A DNA stretch of 64,000 bases. Origin: Cytophagales bacterium. Its GTDB lineage: Bacteria > Bacteroidota > Bacteroidia > Cytophagales > Cyclobacteriaceae. The notes under the pieces were generated by a model. It was not told the origin of the DNA and did not search any database. It saw only the letters and a list, made by a program, of their open reading frames with translations. The DNA lies in contig JAKSDO010000006.1 of assembly GCA_022360055.1 (NCBI GenBank), positions 36,962 through 100,961 of the forward strand. The letters are read 5' to 3'. How positions within the stretch are numbered: the stretch's first letter is position 1; every line of letters begins with the position of its first letter. The translations under genes were made by a program, and so were the position numbers. This document shows, piece by piece, positions 1-9,321 of the stretch.

Positions 1-1
1 G

Positions 2-355
2 GATCTGGGCCGAGCTGAGCGTGCAGTTGAAAAAATTATCGGCCTGGGCGTCCGGGATTATGTAATTCTGCATTTTCCGGAAGCTGTAATTGCGTGTGAC
101 GGGAACAAGCAAAAAACGGTGATGCCTTCCCTGGAGATCCCTCCGGAGCGGATCAAGGGTTCCGCAGGTGCCGGAGATGCTTTTGCGGCCGGTGTATTGT
201 TCGGAATTCATGAGAACTGGCCGATCAGAAGATGTTTGAAGCTCGGAGTATGCGCCGCTGCCGCTTCATTGTTTGACGAGAGTTGTTCCGAAGGGATAAG
301 ATCCATGGATCAGGTGTTACACCTGGAGAAGGAATTTGGACTAAAAACGGTATAG
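2..355 (+). CDS. PfkB-family carbohydrate kinase, C-terminal part
   Basis: The reading frame is open from the window edge to the stop at 353-355, so only the C-terminal 117 residues are present and the start lies outside. The motif GSAGAGDAFAAG is the second PfkB signature; its GAGD supplies the catalytic Asp base and the anion hole for phosphate transfer from ATP to a sugar hydroxyl. The following helix (RRCLKLGVCAAAASL) matches the family C-terminus. PfkB enzymes are cytosolic ribokinase-fold kinases for ribose, fructose, adenosine or related substrates; the substrate cannot be told from this fragment. It is separated from the next gene by about 70 bp. Confidence 0.8.
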   Translation, partial: DLGRAERAVEKIIGLGVRDYVILHFPEAVIACDGNKQKTVMPSLEIPPERIKGSAGAGDAFAAGVLFGIHENWPIRRCLKLGVCAAAASLFDESCSEGIRSMDQVLHLEKEFGLKTV

Positions 356-424
356 CTTCATCTTTTAACTTAGGCTAATAAAGATTTTTGGTTAGTTTTG
401 CCGTGAGTTAAAGACGAGACAAAA

Positions 425-2863
425 ATGGATAAATCTTCTTTTTTGGCAAAAGCCCTTCCTCATGTCATTGCAATAGTCGCGTTCCTGGTAGTTTGCCTGT
501 TCTTGTACAGGCCGATCATATTTGACGGAAAGGTCATGGATCAAAATGATATCAATCAGGGTAAAGGCGCCGCCAGTGAAATTGTGGAATACAGGGAAGC
601 CACCGGAAAAGAAGCCTTATGGACCAATTCCATGTTTGGCGGAATGCCGGCTTATCTGATAAGTTTACAGTGGAGCGGCGGTCAGGTTTTGCGAACGGCA
701 CAAAAGATATTGCTTTTATATTTGCCCAGGCCTGTCGGAGAAAATTTCCTGGCGTTTGCAGCTTTTTATATCCTGCTGCTTTCCTTTGGGGTGCGTCCTT
801 ATCTCGCAATAGCCGGGGCAATGGCTTTTGGCTTGAGTACTTTTTTTATCGTAAGTATTCAGGCGGGGCATATGTGGAAGATCCGTGCGATTGCGTATAT
901 GCCTTTGGTACTTGCGGGTGCGCGTTTGGTTTTTTCCAAAAAGTATCTGATCGGTTTTATCCTGAGTTCCTTTGCATTGGTATTGGAGATCAACGCAAAT
1001 CACCTTCAGATTACCTACTATTTGTTTTTGGCGCTGGTTATATACGGAATCTCCGAACTGATCAGCGATATAAAAGCGCGTGATGTAAGCGCGTTCCTGA
1101 AGAAAACGGGAGTGCTGTTTTTGGCCTCGATTCTTGCCATAGGAGCTAATTTTGGAAACCTTTGGACTACTTATGAGTATGGAGAGTACTCGATCCGTGG
1201 AAAATCGGAACTTTCCGATACTCCCGCGGAAAGTAAGGCGGGCCTGGACCGGACATATGCATTTCGATGGAGCAGTGGAAAGTGGGAATCCATGACAATG
1301 TTTATCCCCCATTTGTACGGCGGAGGTAGTGGTGTATACCATGGCAAGAACTCTGAAATGGGAGAAGCCCTGCGAAGAAACAACGTTCAGCGGAATGAAA
1401 TCAATCAATATGAACGCGCCTACCTGGGATACTGGGGGACACAGCCGGGTACGGCAGGGCCTGCATATGCCGGTGCCGTGATCTGTTTTTTATTCATTCT
1501 CGCCTTCTTTTTTGTAAATGATAAAACGAGGTACTGGATGCTGGCGGTGGTCATATTGTCCGTGATACTCAGTTGGGGGAAGAATTTTCCGGCATTCAAC
1601 AATTTAATGTTCGATCTGTTTCCCGGCTATAACAAGTTCAGGGCCGTAACCATGGTTATTATCCTGGCCCTTATGATCATGCCGTTAATGGGATTTTTGG
1701 GACTTGAACTGCTTATCGGGGCCGGCTGGAATAAGGAAACGCAAAAAAAACTTTTCATCAGCGGCGGAATTTCCATATTTGTAGCCCTTTTTGCCATGTT
1801 GGTGACATCTCCACCGGCCATTGAGGGCGCGCCGGCCTGGTTGTCCGATGCGGTTTATCGCGACCGGAAAGGGATTATCCGGGCAGATGTCTTCAGGTCA
1901 ATTTTTTATGTGGCCTCGACCATGGGCCTGATCTATTTGCTTGTAAAAGAGAAAATCTCGTATAAACCGTTTTACGCCATTCTGATTGTGCTGGTGATAC
2001 TCGATCTGGCCTTGGTGGACTCAAGGTATCTCAACGACAGTGTGTACAAAAAAGAAGCGAGCAAGGCCTATCTGAACAGGACACCTGCCGATGAGGCCAT
2101 CTTGAAGGACAGGGAACCGGGTTACCGGGTACTCAATCTTCAGGATCCGTTTAATGAGGCCAGGACTTCAAATTTTCATAAATCACTCGGCGGATATCAT
2201 GGAGCCAAGATCAGGAGGTATCAGGATCTCATATCGAAACATTTGGTGGTGGAGATGCAGCAAATCATGAAAGATCAGAAGGTCACTGAAGCAAATACAA
2301 ATGTGATAAGCATGCTCAATGCAAAATATATGTTGGCCGGCTTGCAGGCAAATGCGGTAATCCGCAACAACAATGCGAATGGGGCTGCCTGGTTTGTAAA
2401 AAATGTGGCGTTGGTGGATTCTCCGGATGAAGAGATCCGGCAGATCGGGGCGGTGAATTTATCCGAAACAGCGGTGATCGATCAAAGCAAATTTAAAGTC
2501 GGGGCGATCGCATACGATTCTGCTTCGCAAATTAGCCTGGTGGAATACCGGCCCGATAGACTCATATATAAAGCCCGCACAGGTTCCAATTCTCTAGCCG
2601 TGTTGTCCGAGATCTATTATCCCAAAGGTTGGAAGGCTTTTATCGATGGGAGCGAGGTCGAGATCCTGAGGGCCAATTATGTTTTAAGGGCTTTGGAAAT
2701 CAGTCCGGGTGAGCACGAGATTGAATTCAGGTTCGAACCCACATCCTATTATATGGGGAACAAGATTATGATGATATCTTCATATATTTTGTTGATCGCT
2801 CTTATCCTGGGGATTTATCGGCTTTGGAAAAGATCGGGAGATACTCAACCGCAAGCGGCATGA
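425..2863 (+). CDS. YfhO-family multispanning membrane protein
   Basis: This 812-residue protein has a first membrane segment near residues 13-30, about a dozen hydrophobic segments over the first 560 residues, a soluble region, and a last membrane segment near 780-800. The N-terminal loop with NSMFGGMPAYLIS and the C-terminal YPKGWKAFIDG region with an EHEIEFRFEP beta strand are typical of YfhO (DUF6541-like) proteins of Bacteroidota. YfhO proteins resemble GT-C glycosyltransferases, and the Bacillus member acts in lipoteichoic acid glycosylation; here a role in lipid-linked surface sugar transfer is inference. It opens a collinear run of glycan genes and is 1 nt from the next start, which suggests one transcript. 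Confidence 0.85.
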   Translation: MDKSSFLAKALPHVIAIVAFLVVCLFLYRPIIFDGKVMDQNDINQGKGAASEIVEYREATGKEALWTNSMFGGMPAYLISLQWSGGQVLRTAQKILLLYLPRPVGENFLAFAAFYILLLSFGVRPYLAIAGAMAFGLSTFFIVSIQAGHMWKIRAIAYMPLVLAGARLVFSKKYLIGFILSSFALVLEINANHLQITYYLFLALVIYGISELISDIKARDVSAFLKKTGVLFLASILAIGANFGNLWTTYEYGEYSIRGKSELSDTPAESKAGLDRTYAFRWSSGKWESMTMFIPHLYGGGSGVYHGKNSEMGEALRRNNVQRNEINQYERAYLGYWGTQPGTAGPAYAGAVICFLFILAFFFVNDKTRYWMLAVVILSVILSWGKNFPAFNNLMFDLFPGYNKFRAVTMVIILALMIMPLMGFLGLELLIGAGWNKETQKKLFISGGISIFVALFAMLVTSPPAIEGAPAWLSDAVYRDRKGIIRADVFRSIFYVASTMGLIYLLVKEKISYKPFYAILIVLVILDLALVDSRYLNDSVYKKEASKAYLNRTPADEAILKDREPGYRVLNLQDPFNEARTSNFHKSLGGYHGAKIRRYQDLISKHLVVEMQQIMKDQKVTEANTNVISMLNAKYMLAGLQANAVIRNNNANGAAWFVKNVALVDSPDEEIRQIGAVNLSETAVIDQSKFKVGAIAYDSASQISLVEYRPDRLIYKARTGSNSLAVLSEIYYPKGWKAFIDGSEVEILRANYVLRALEISPGEHEIEFRFEPTSYYMGNKIMMISSYILLIALILGIYRLWKRSGDTQPQAA

Positions 2864-2864
2864 C

Positions 2865-4157
2865 ATGAAGAAGGTGTTGGTAATTACATATTACTGGCCT
2901 CCAAGTGGGGGTGGGGGGGTACAGCGATGGCTTAAATTTACAAAATACCTTCCCGAATTTGACTGGCGGCCAATAGTTTATACTCCGGAGATACAGAATG
3001 CTCCGGCCTATGACGAATCTCTTCTAAAGGATATTTCAGATCGACTTGAAACGATTAAAACGCCTATTTGGGAACCCTATTCAATCTACAGGTTGATTAC
3101 CGGGCGAAAGAAGGAAAACCTGGGAGCTGCTTTTGCATCAGATAAAAGAAGCAATCGGACGGTTGAAGGAATTTCCAACTGGATTAGAAGTAATTTTTTT
3201 ATTCCCGATGCCCGCAAATTTTGGATAAGACCTTCGGTGAATTTTCTTGTCAAATATTTGGGAAAGAACCATATCGACGCCATTGTCACAACCGGACCTC
3301 CACACAGCATGCACCTGATTGGCCTGGGGCTGAAGAATAAACTCGGCTTGCGCTGGATTGCGGATTTTCGGGACCCATGGACGGATATCGATTATTACAG
3401 TGAATTGAAATTGACGGGCTGGGCAAAAAGGCGACATCGAAAACTTGAAAAGAAAGTCATCGAAAATGCCGATTTTGTCATCAGCATCAGTGAATCAAAC
3501 AGGTCGAAACTGTTGGAAAAAGCATGTGCGGATATTGCCGTAATTAGCAACGGGTATGATCCTGACGATGTGACGGGTATTTCACCGGAGGTAGATAAAA
3601 AGTTCTCAATCGCTCATATCGGAACATTTATGGCCAACAGAAATCCCGAATGTTTGTGGGAGGTCCTTCAAGAGATCATGGATGAAGAAGATGGGTTTGG
3701 GAAGGATTTTGAGCTGGTACTGGTCGGGCATGTCGATTCGGCCATTCTTGATTCCATAGAGAAATGCGGATTGAAAAAGTATGCGAAGATCACCGGAAAT
3801 GTGTCGCACGAAAAAGCGGTCACCTATCAGAAAAAATCTCAGGTGTTGCTGATATCCGTAAATAAATCCGGGGATCCTCACGGCATGGTGACCGGAAAAG
3901 TATTTGAGTATTTGGTCTCCGGGCGTCCCATTTTGGCTATTGGACCGGAGGATGGAGGCTTAGCCCGGATTTTGAAAGAAACAAATACCGGTGTAATTTC
4001 GGATTTTAATGATAAAGCGGGCCTGAAACAAAATATATTAGAATTTTACGTGAAATATAAATCGGACAATCTTCAGGCAGCCGGAGTAAATTTAGATCAA
4101 TATTCCCGTAAAAATCTTACGGGTAAGCTTGCCGATTTATTGAATAAGTTGGTATAA
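2865..4157 (+). CDS. Glycosyltransferase family 4 (GT-B fold)
   Basis: A 430-residue protein opening with MKKVLVITYYWPPSGGGGVQ, the N-terminal Rossmann strand and glycine loop of GT4 glycosyltransferases. A central IADFRDPW segment and the C-terminal GKVFEYLVSGRPILAIGP, which carries the nucleotide-sugar binding EX7E-like region, follow family order. It would transfer a sugar from a nucleotide donor to a growing surface polysaccharide or O-antigen at the inner face of the membrane; donor and acceptor are unknown. It follows YfhO by 1 nt and overlaps the next gene by one base (TAATG), implying translational coupling. Confidence 0.85.
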   Translation: MKKVLVITYYWPPSGGGGVQRWLKFTKYLPEFDWRPIVYTPEIQNAPAYDESLLKDISDRLETIKTPIWEPYSIYRLITGRKKENLGAAFASDKRSNRTVEGISNWIRSNFFIPDARKFWIRPSVNFLVKYLGKNHIDAIVTTGPPHSMHLIGLGLKNKLGLRWIADFRDPWTDIDYYSELKLTGWAKRRHRKLEKKVIENADFVISISESNRSKLLEKACADIAVISNGYDPDDVTGISPEVDKKFSIAHIGTFMANRNPECLWEVLQEIMDEEDGFGKDFELVLVGHVDSAILDSIEKCGLKKYAKITGNVSHEKAVTYQKKSQVLLISVNKSGDPHGMVTGKVFEYLVSGRPILAIGPEDGGLARILKETNTGVISDFNDKAGLKQNILEFYVKYKSDNLQAAGVNLDQYSRKNLTGKLADLLNKLV

Positions 4158-5161
4158 TGAGTATAAAATTTGGAATAATTGGTTGCGGTAGAATTGCCGA
4201 GCGTCATGCCGAGCATATTGGGAATACCGGAAAATTGATAGCCGTTTGTGATCTCAGGCAGGAACGATTGGATTTTTTTAAAGACAAATTCGGATGTAAA
4301 ACATATTCGGATTACAAGGAATTGCTAAAGGAGGAGAAAGAGATCGACGTTGTTTCTGTTTGTACGCCCAACGCGCTTCATCCCGAGCATACGGTCAGGG
4401 CGCTCCGGGAAGGCTTCCACGTATTGTGTGAAAAGCCCATGGCCACTTCGGTGGTGGATGCAGAGCGCATGATCAATGCTTCGTTAAACTCAAACAAGCG
4501 CTTGTTTATAGTAAAGCAAAACCGGTTCAACCCGCCGGTCCGGGCAGTAAAAGAGGCCATTGACCGGGGCAAATTCGGAAAGATATTCAGCGTACAACTC
4601 AATTGTTTTTGGAATCGAAATCCAAATTATTACAAATCTTCCGATTGGAAGGGGACTTTAAAGATCGACGGGGGAACGCTATTTACCCAATTTAGCCATT
4701 TTATCGATCTGTTGTATTATTTCTTCGGAGATATCCGCGAAGCGAAAGGATTCAGTGAAAATTATAATCATAGGGATACCATCGAATTTGAAGATACGGG
4801 AGTGGTGGCCATCAGGTTTTACAACGGTGTTTTGGGGACTATAAATTATACGGTAAATAGTTACGCCAGGAATATGGAGGGATCGATTTCCATCTTTGGA
4901 GAAAACGGAACGGTTAAAATCGGGGGTCAGTATTTAAACGAACTGGAGTACCAGAAATTTCAAGCGTTTGAAATAAAGAACTTGCCTCCGGGAAATCCTC
5001 CCAATAATTACGGGGAATACAAAGGATCGATGTCGAATCACGATAAGGTATACAGAAACGTAAATGATGTGCTGCTCAAAAAAGATGTAATAGCGACCAA
5101 TGGATTTGAGGGATTAAAGACCGTGGAAATAATTCAAAAGATTTACAGCGTAATCAATTAA
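4157..5161 (+). CDS. Gfo/Idh/MocA oxidoreductase, WbpB/WlbA-like UDP-sugar 3-dehydrogenase
   Basis: 334 residues. The N-terminal GIIGCGRIAERHAEH is the Rossmann NAD(P)-binding loop, and CEKPMATSVVDAE is the conserved Glu-Lys-Pro active-site segment. The C-terminal part, with QLNCFWNRNPNYY, SDWKGTLKIDGG and LFTQFSHFIDLLYY, closely follows WbpB/WlbA, which oxidise C3 of UDP-GlcNAc uronate to the 3-keto sugar. The downstream PLP aminotransferase and UDP-GlcNAc 2-epimerase fit that pathway (2,3-diamino sugars). Whether the true substrate is the uronate or UDP-GlcNAc itself is not settled, since no UDP-GlcNAc 6-dehydrogenase lies in the window. Confidence 0.8.
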   Translation: MSIKFGIIGCGRIAERHAEHIGNTGKLIAVCDLRQERLDFFKDKFGCKTYSDYKELLKEEKEIDVVSVCTPNALHPEHTVRALREGFHVLCEKPMATSVVDAERMINASLNSNKRLFIVKQNRFNPPVRAVKEAIDRGKFGKIFSVQLNCFWNRNPNYYKSSDWKGTLKIDGGTLFTQFSHFIDLLYYFFGDIREAKGFSENYNHRDTIEFEDTGVVAIRFYNGVLGTINYTVNSYARNMEGSISIFGENGTVKIGGQYLNELEYQKFQAFEIKNLPPGNPPNNYGEYKGSMSNHDKVYRNVNDVLLKKDVIATNGFEGLKTVEIIQKIYSVIN

Positions 5162-5170
5162 TTGGGAAGT

Positions 5171-5857
5171 ATGATTGTAGTATTGACTTTTAATCACCCG
5201 CACCGCAAAACCCAGGACCTTATTTTCAGACTGATGGCCATGGGCGTAAAGCCTCTGGTTGTAAGCACGGAATGGGAGGAACGGAAAAATTTTAAACCCA
5301 TCATCACGCATCGACCCGGAAATCCGGTGGATATGGATTTGGAAATAATGTGCAAGAATCTGGGGCTGGACTTTGTGCTGACGACCAAAAAGGGGCTGTA
5401 CGCTGATTTATGTAAAATTGAAAGTATTGAATACATACTTTTGGCTACCGGTAATATCATTGAAAAAGAAATTGTCACACAATTTAAAGTGATCAATGCG
5501 CATCCTGCTTATCTTCCGATAGTTAAGGGACTTGACGCATTGAAATGGGCGATATTATATGATGAAACCATAGGGGTGACGACCCACTTTGTGAATGAAG
5601 AAATTGACGGCGGGATCATAATCGAACGAAGAAAAGTCCCGCTATACTATGAAGATTCATTCCATAACTTGGCATACAGACAATATGAGCTCGAGGTGGA
5701 AATGTTGGCAAATGCGATTCATTGTACTTCGGAGCATATTCCCGTGGGGAAAAGTAAGTATGAAACATTTAGAAGGATGCCTCATCGATTGGAAATGAGG
5801 ATGCTGGAAAACTTTGAAAAACGAAAGCGTGGATTACCTTTTGGCAATAATGGCTAG
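5171..5857 (+). CDS. Formyltransferase-fold protein, candidate sugar N-formyltransferase
   Basis: About 228 residues from the ATG at 5171; an in-frame TTG at 5162 directly abuts the previous stop and is the alternative start. The formyltransferase catalytic triad is visible as Asn109 and His111 in NAHPAYLP and Asp146 in EEIDGG, with the same spacing as in methionyl-tRNA formyltransferase. It lacks the C-terminal tRNA-binding domain of that enzyme, so it is more like the short sugar N-formyltransferases that use N10-formyl-THF. It sits between a WbpB-like dehydrogenase and a WbpE-like aminotransferase, where a WbpD acetyltransferase would be expected. Formylation of the new 3-amino group is inference. 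Confidence 0.75.
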   Translation: MIVVLTFNHPHRKTQDLIFRLMAMGVKPLVVSTEWEERKNFKPIITHRPGNPVDMDLEIMCKNLGLDFVLTTKKGLYADLCKIESIEYILLATGNIIEKEIVTQFKVINAHPAYLPIVKGLDALKWAILYDETIGVTTHFVNEEIDGGIIIERRKVPLYYEDSFHNLAYRQYELEVEMLANAIHCTSEHIPVGKSKYETFRRMPHRLEMRMLENFEKRKRGLPFGNNG

Positions 5858-5881
5858 TCAGGTTTTCATATAAGGTTTAAG

Positions 5882-6997
5882 ATGAATATAGCTTTAGTAG
5901 ACCTACATCGACAATATCGGAAATATAAGGAAGAGATTGATCGTGCAATTTTAAACGTTATAGAAAAAAGTGCCTTCATTGGCAATCTCAACAATCCGTT
6001 TGTAAAATCTTTTGAAAGTAACTTTGCAAAGTTTGTCGGGGCCGAATATTGTATTGCATGTGCTAACGGTACCGATGCCATAGAGATTTTACTTCAGGCC
6101 ATGGGCATCGGGGCCGGAGATGAGGTTATTGTGCCGGCACTTACCTGGATAGCAACTTCCGAAGCAGTCACAAACGCGGGCGCCAAACCGGTTTTCGCGG
6201 ACATCGAAGCGGACTATTTCTGTATGAATCCTGACCGGGTCGAAGCGAAAATTTCGGACAGGACAAAAGCAATCATACCCGTGCACTTATACGGGCAGCC
6301 GGCGAATATGCCTGCAATTATGGATATTGCAAAAAGACATGATCTTCTTGTGCTGGAAGATTGTGCGCAGGCGCACGGGGCACGGCTCGAGGGTAAAACA
6401 GTCGGTACTTTCGGGCATGCAGCGTCATTTAGCTTTTTCCCGGGCAAAAACCTCGGGGCATTTGGAGATGCCGGCGGAATGCTTACCAATGATCCGGAAA
6501 TTGCTTCCGGAGCCAGGATGATCGCCCAACACGGACAATCAAATCAAAAACACATGCATTTGATCGAAGGCCGCAATTCGAGGCTCGACGGGATTCAGGC
6601 CGCAATATTGGATGTGAAGTTGAAACATCTGTCGCAATGGACGGATTTAAGAATAGCGCACGCAGGAACATACGCTCAATTGCTGGATGAAGCCCGGTGT
6701 ATTTTGCCTGCAGTCAGGAAGGGAGCAAAACATGTGTTTCATCTGTATGTAGTTCGTGTAGAAGATCGAAGTAATCTTATGAAGTACCTCAAGGACCGGG
6801 GGATAGCTACAGCTATTCAATATCCCAGAGCCTTGCCCTTCCTGGACGCCTATAAATCATGCGGCTTTACGGATTCCGATTTCCCGGTAGCAAGCCGGGT
6901 ACAGTCTGAGATTCTGTCGTTGCCTATGTTCCCGGAGCTGCGACAGGAAGAACTGAAATACATTTCTGATAACGTGACGGAATATTGCAGGCTATGA
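5882..6997 (+). CDS. DegT/DnrJ/EryC1/StrS PLP-dependent sugar aminotransferase (WbpE-like)
   Basis: 371 residues, the usual length for the family. The PLP-binding Lys is Lys189 in FFPGKNLGAFGDAGG; the GTDAIEILL and HLYGQPANM segments and LEDCAQAHGA (Asp contacting the PLP pyridine nitrogen) are all present. Family members transfer an amino group, normally from glutamate, to a keto-sugar nucleotide. With the preceding WbpB-like dehydrogenase the likely substrate is a 3-keto UDP-hexosamine or its uronate. It begins 24 bp after the formyltransferase gene and overlaps the next gene by ATGA, so it belongs to the same operon. Confidence 0.88.
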   Translation: MNIALVDLHRQYRKYKEEIDRAILNVIEKSAFIGNLNNPFVKSFESNFAKFVGAEYCIACANGTDAIEILLQAMGIGAGDEVIVPALTWIATSEAVTNAGAKPVFADIEADYFCMNPDRVEAKISDRTKAIIPVHLYGQPANMPAIMDIAKRHDLLVLEDCAQAHGARLEGKTVGTFGHAASFSFFPGKNLGAFGDAGGMLTNDPEIASGARMIAQHGQSNQKHMHLIEGRNSRLDGIQAAILDVKLKHLSQWTDLRIAHAGTYAQLLDEARCILPAVRKGAKHVFHLYVVRVEDRSNLMKYLKDRGIATAIQYPRALPFLDAYKSCGFTDSDFPVASRVQSEILSLPMFPELRQEELKYISDNVTEYCRL

Positions 6998-8193
6998 AGC
7001 GCGTATTGATGCTCTTGGAAAATGAATTTCCGCACGACGACAGGGTGGAAAAAGAAGCCGTTTCGCTTATCAAAAAAGGATATGCGGTTTTGCTGTTGTG
7101 TCCGAATTTTAGCGCGAAAAGGAAACATGAAGTGTATAAGGGGATCGATATTTATAGATTTTCCCTGGATAGAAACCTCTTTAAAAAGCTCCTTGGCCTC
7201 ATTCAAATCATTCCGCTATATAAATATCTCTGGCAAATCCGGGCCGGTAGAATTATAAAGAAACATAAAATAGATATCGTTCATATACATGATTTGCCAT
7301 TATGTAGTTTAATTAAATACCTGAAGCGCAACAAAGGGATTAAAGTGATCGCGGATATGCACGAAAATTACCCGGCAATGGTTCGGGGACAGGAGCATAT
7401 AAAACGATTTCCAAACAGATTTTTAATCAGCGTAAGCAAATGGTATAAACTGGAGAAAAAGTGGCTGAAAAATGCTGATTTAATAATTTGCACCGCCTCC
7501 GGGATGATAAAAAGGTTGAGAAACGGGATTGGAGATCACGTGCCTTTTTCTCTTGTCCCCAATACAATTGATGTGGAAGAATTTACCGGAAGCCAAAAAA
7601 GCGATCCTCAGATTGAAAAACGGTTTAAGGAAGATTTTTTGATTCTGTCCTATGGGGTGGTAAGCGAACAACGAGGGATTCAGTATGTCATGAAAGCCAT
7701 AAGTCGCCTGAAGTATGAAATCCCGGAAATCAAGTTTCTAATCTTAGGGGACGGGTCCTATTTGAAAAACCTGAAAGACCAGGCCGAATTGTTGAAGATG
7801 GAGGATGCTGTTGTTTTTGAAGGATGGCAAAGCCAGGCACGGCTCGGTTCGTACATGAAAAACACCGATGTATGCATCATTCCGCACATCAAATCGGAAC
7901 ATACGGATAACACGAGCCCAAATAAACTATTCCATTTTATGTATTTTGAGAAACCGGTTGTCGCCTCGAATTGTAATTACATCCTGGAGATCGTAGAAGA
8001 AGAAAATTGTGGCAAGATCTATGCGTACGATGATCACCTGGACATGTCTGCAAAGATACTGGAGCTTTACAAGGATAAGAAATCCCGCAGGCAAATGGGG
8101 AAAAACGGACGCAATGCCATTCTTAAAAGATACAATTGGGAAACGACCGTTTTATCGATGCTTCGGGAATACGAGAAGTTATTACACGAATGA
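6994..8193 (+). CDS. Glycosyltransferase family 4
   Basis: The start is the ATG at 6994 that overlaps the previous TGA stop (ATGA), giving 399 residues; an upstream TTG at 6985 is less likely. The N-terminus MKRVLMLLENEFPHDDRVEK with a following VHIHDLP matches GT4 enzymes, and the C-terminal part shows LILGDGSYL, then HTDNTSPNKLFHFMYFEKPV, in which PNKLFEYM-like residues bind the donor nucleotide sugar. It should act on a lipid-linked surface glycan; sugar and linkage are unknown. Position between the aminotransferase and epimerase suggests it may transfer the sugar made by the neighbouring enzymes. Confidence 0.85.
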   Translation: MKRVLMLLENEFPHDDRVEKEAVSLIKKGYAVLLLCPNFSAKRKHEVYKGIDIYRFSLDRNLFKKLLGLIQIIPLYKYLWQIRAGRIIKKHKIDIVHIHDLPLCSLIKYLKRNKGIKVIADMHENYPAMVRGQEHIKRFPNRFLISVSKWYKLEKKWLKNADLIICTASGMIKRLRNGIGDHVPFSLVPNTIDVEEFTGSQKSDPQIEKRFKEDFLILSYGVVSEQRGIQYVMKAISRLKYEIPEIKFLILGDGSYLKNLKDQAELLKMEDAVVFEGWQSQARLGSYMKNTDVCIIPHIKSEHTDNTSPNKLFHFMYFEKPVVASNCNYILEIVEEENCGKIYAYDDHLDMSAKILELYKDKKSRRQMGKNGRNAILKRYNWETTVLSMLREYEKLLHE

Positions 8194-8208
8194 TACAATT
8201 TTTTTGAA

Positions 8209-9321
8209 ATGAAAAAGATCCTGACGGTTGTTGGCACCCGGCCCAATTTTGTTAAAATCGCTCCTTTTCACAATGCGTTGCGGAAGTATTCCGAAAGAGT
8301 AAATCATATTGTTTGCCATACGGGTCAACATTTTGATGAGAAAATGTCGGGTGTTTTTCTGGAGGAGCTTGAAATGCCGAAACCGGACTATAATTTAGGG
8401 ATTAGCGGAGGATCACATGCAAAACAGACTGCGCAGATCATGATGGAATTTGAACGTGTATTACACGATGAGCATCCCGATTTGGTGGTCGTCCCGGGAG
8501 ATGTAAATTCCACACTGGCCTGCAGTCTGGTCGCGGCTAAATTAGGGGTGAAGTTAGCCCATATCGAATCTGGCCTTCGAAGCTTCAATCGTGAAATGCC
8601 CGAAGAAATAAATCGAATTGTGACGGACGCACTGGCCGATTATCTGTTTGTAAGCGAACCGAGCGGCATTGAGAACTTAAGAAAAGAGGGCGTGCCCGAC
8701 GATCGAATATTTTATGTTGGGAACATCATGATCGATAGCTTGACATCGTTCCTGGATAAGATCAAAAATGAGCAGGCTCATACATCATTCGGCTTGAAAG
8801 ATCGAGATTACATTCTTGTGACCTTCCACAGACCATCGAATGTTGATAATTCCGGACAATTGAGAAAATTAGTCGATTTTCTGTCGCGACTTTCGAGAAA
8901 TGAAAACCTGATATTTCCGGTTCATCCGAGAACCCGGGCTAATATCCGTAATTTTGGCCTCGGACAATTCCTCGATCCTAAAATAAAACGGACCGAACCG
9001 TTGGGGTACGTAAGTTTTCTGTCTTTGGTGCGAAATTCAAAATTGATCATTACGGACAGTGGAGGAATCCAGGAAGAATGTACGTTTTTGGGTATTCCCT
9101 GTATCACTGTGCGAGAAGACACGGAAAGACCCGTAACAGTTAGCGAAGGGACAAACTATCTGGCAGGTACCGATGTCGATCGTCTGGATGAGATCATATA
9201 CGAAGCCCTTGCAAACCCCAAAAAAGGCCAAATACCGAAGTATTGGGACGGCAATACGGCCGAACGAATTGTAGAAATAATATTAAAACCAAACCGACAA
9301 AATGTCCAGAGCCGAGATTGA
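8209..9321 (+). CDS. wecB: Non-hydrolysing UDP-N-acetylglucosamine 2-epimerase (WecB/WbpI type)
   Basis: 370 residues starting MKKILTVVGTRPNFVKIAP, the diagnostic N-terminus of the family. VCHTGQHFDEKMS, VVPGDVNSTLA, HIESGLRSFNREMPEEINR and TDSGGIQEECTFLGIPC complete the WecB fold (GT-B-like, UDP-binding). The enzyme inverts C2 of UDP-GlcNAc, or of UDP-GlcNAc3NAcA for WbpI. In this cluster, beside WbpB- and WbpE-like genes, the WbpI role is attractive, but simple ManNAc production is also possible. The last 20 bp overlap the next gene in another frame, so the two are probably co-translated. Confidence 0.87.
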   Translation: MKKILTVVGTRPNFVKIAPFHNALRKYSERVNHIVCHTGQHFDEKMSGVFLEELEMPKPDYNLGISGGSHAKQTAQIMMEFERVLHDEHPDLVVVPGDVNSTLACSLVAAKLGVKLAHIESGLRSFNREMPEEINRIVTDALADYLFVSEPSGIENLRKEGVPDDRIFYVGNIMIDSLTSFLDKIKNEQAHTSFGLKDRDYILVTFHRPSNVDNSGQLRKLVDFLSRLSRNENLIFPVHPRTRANIRNFGLGQFLDPKIKRTEPLGYVSFLSLVRNSKLIITDSGGIQEECTFLGIPCITVREDTERPVTVSEGTNYLAGTDVDRLDEIIYEALANPKKGQIPKYWDGNTAERIVEIILKPNRQNVQSRD

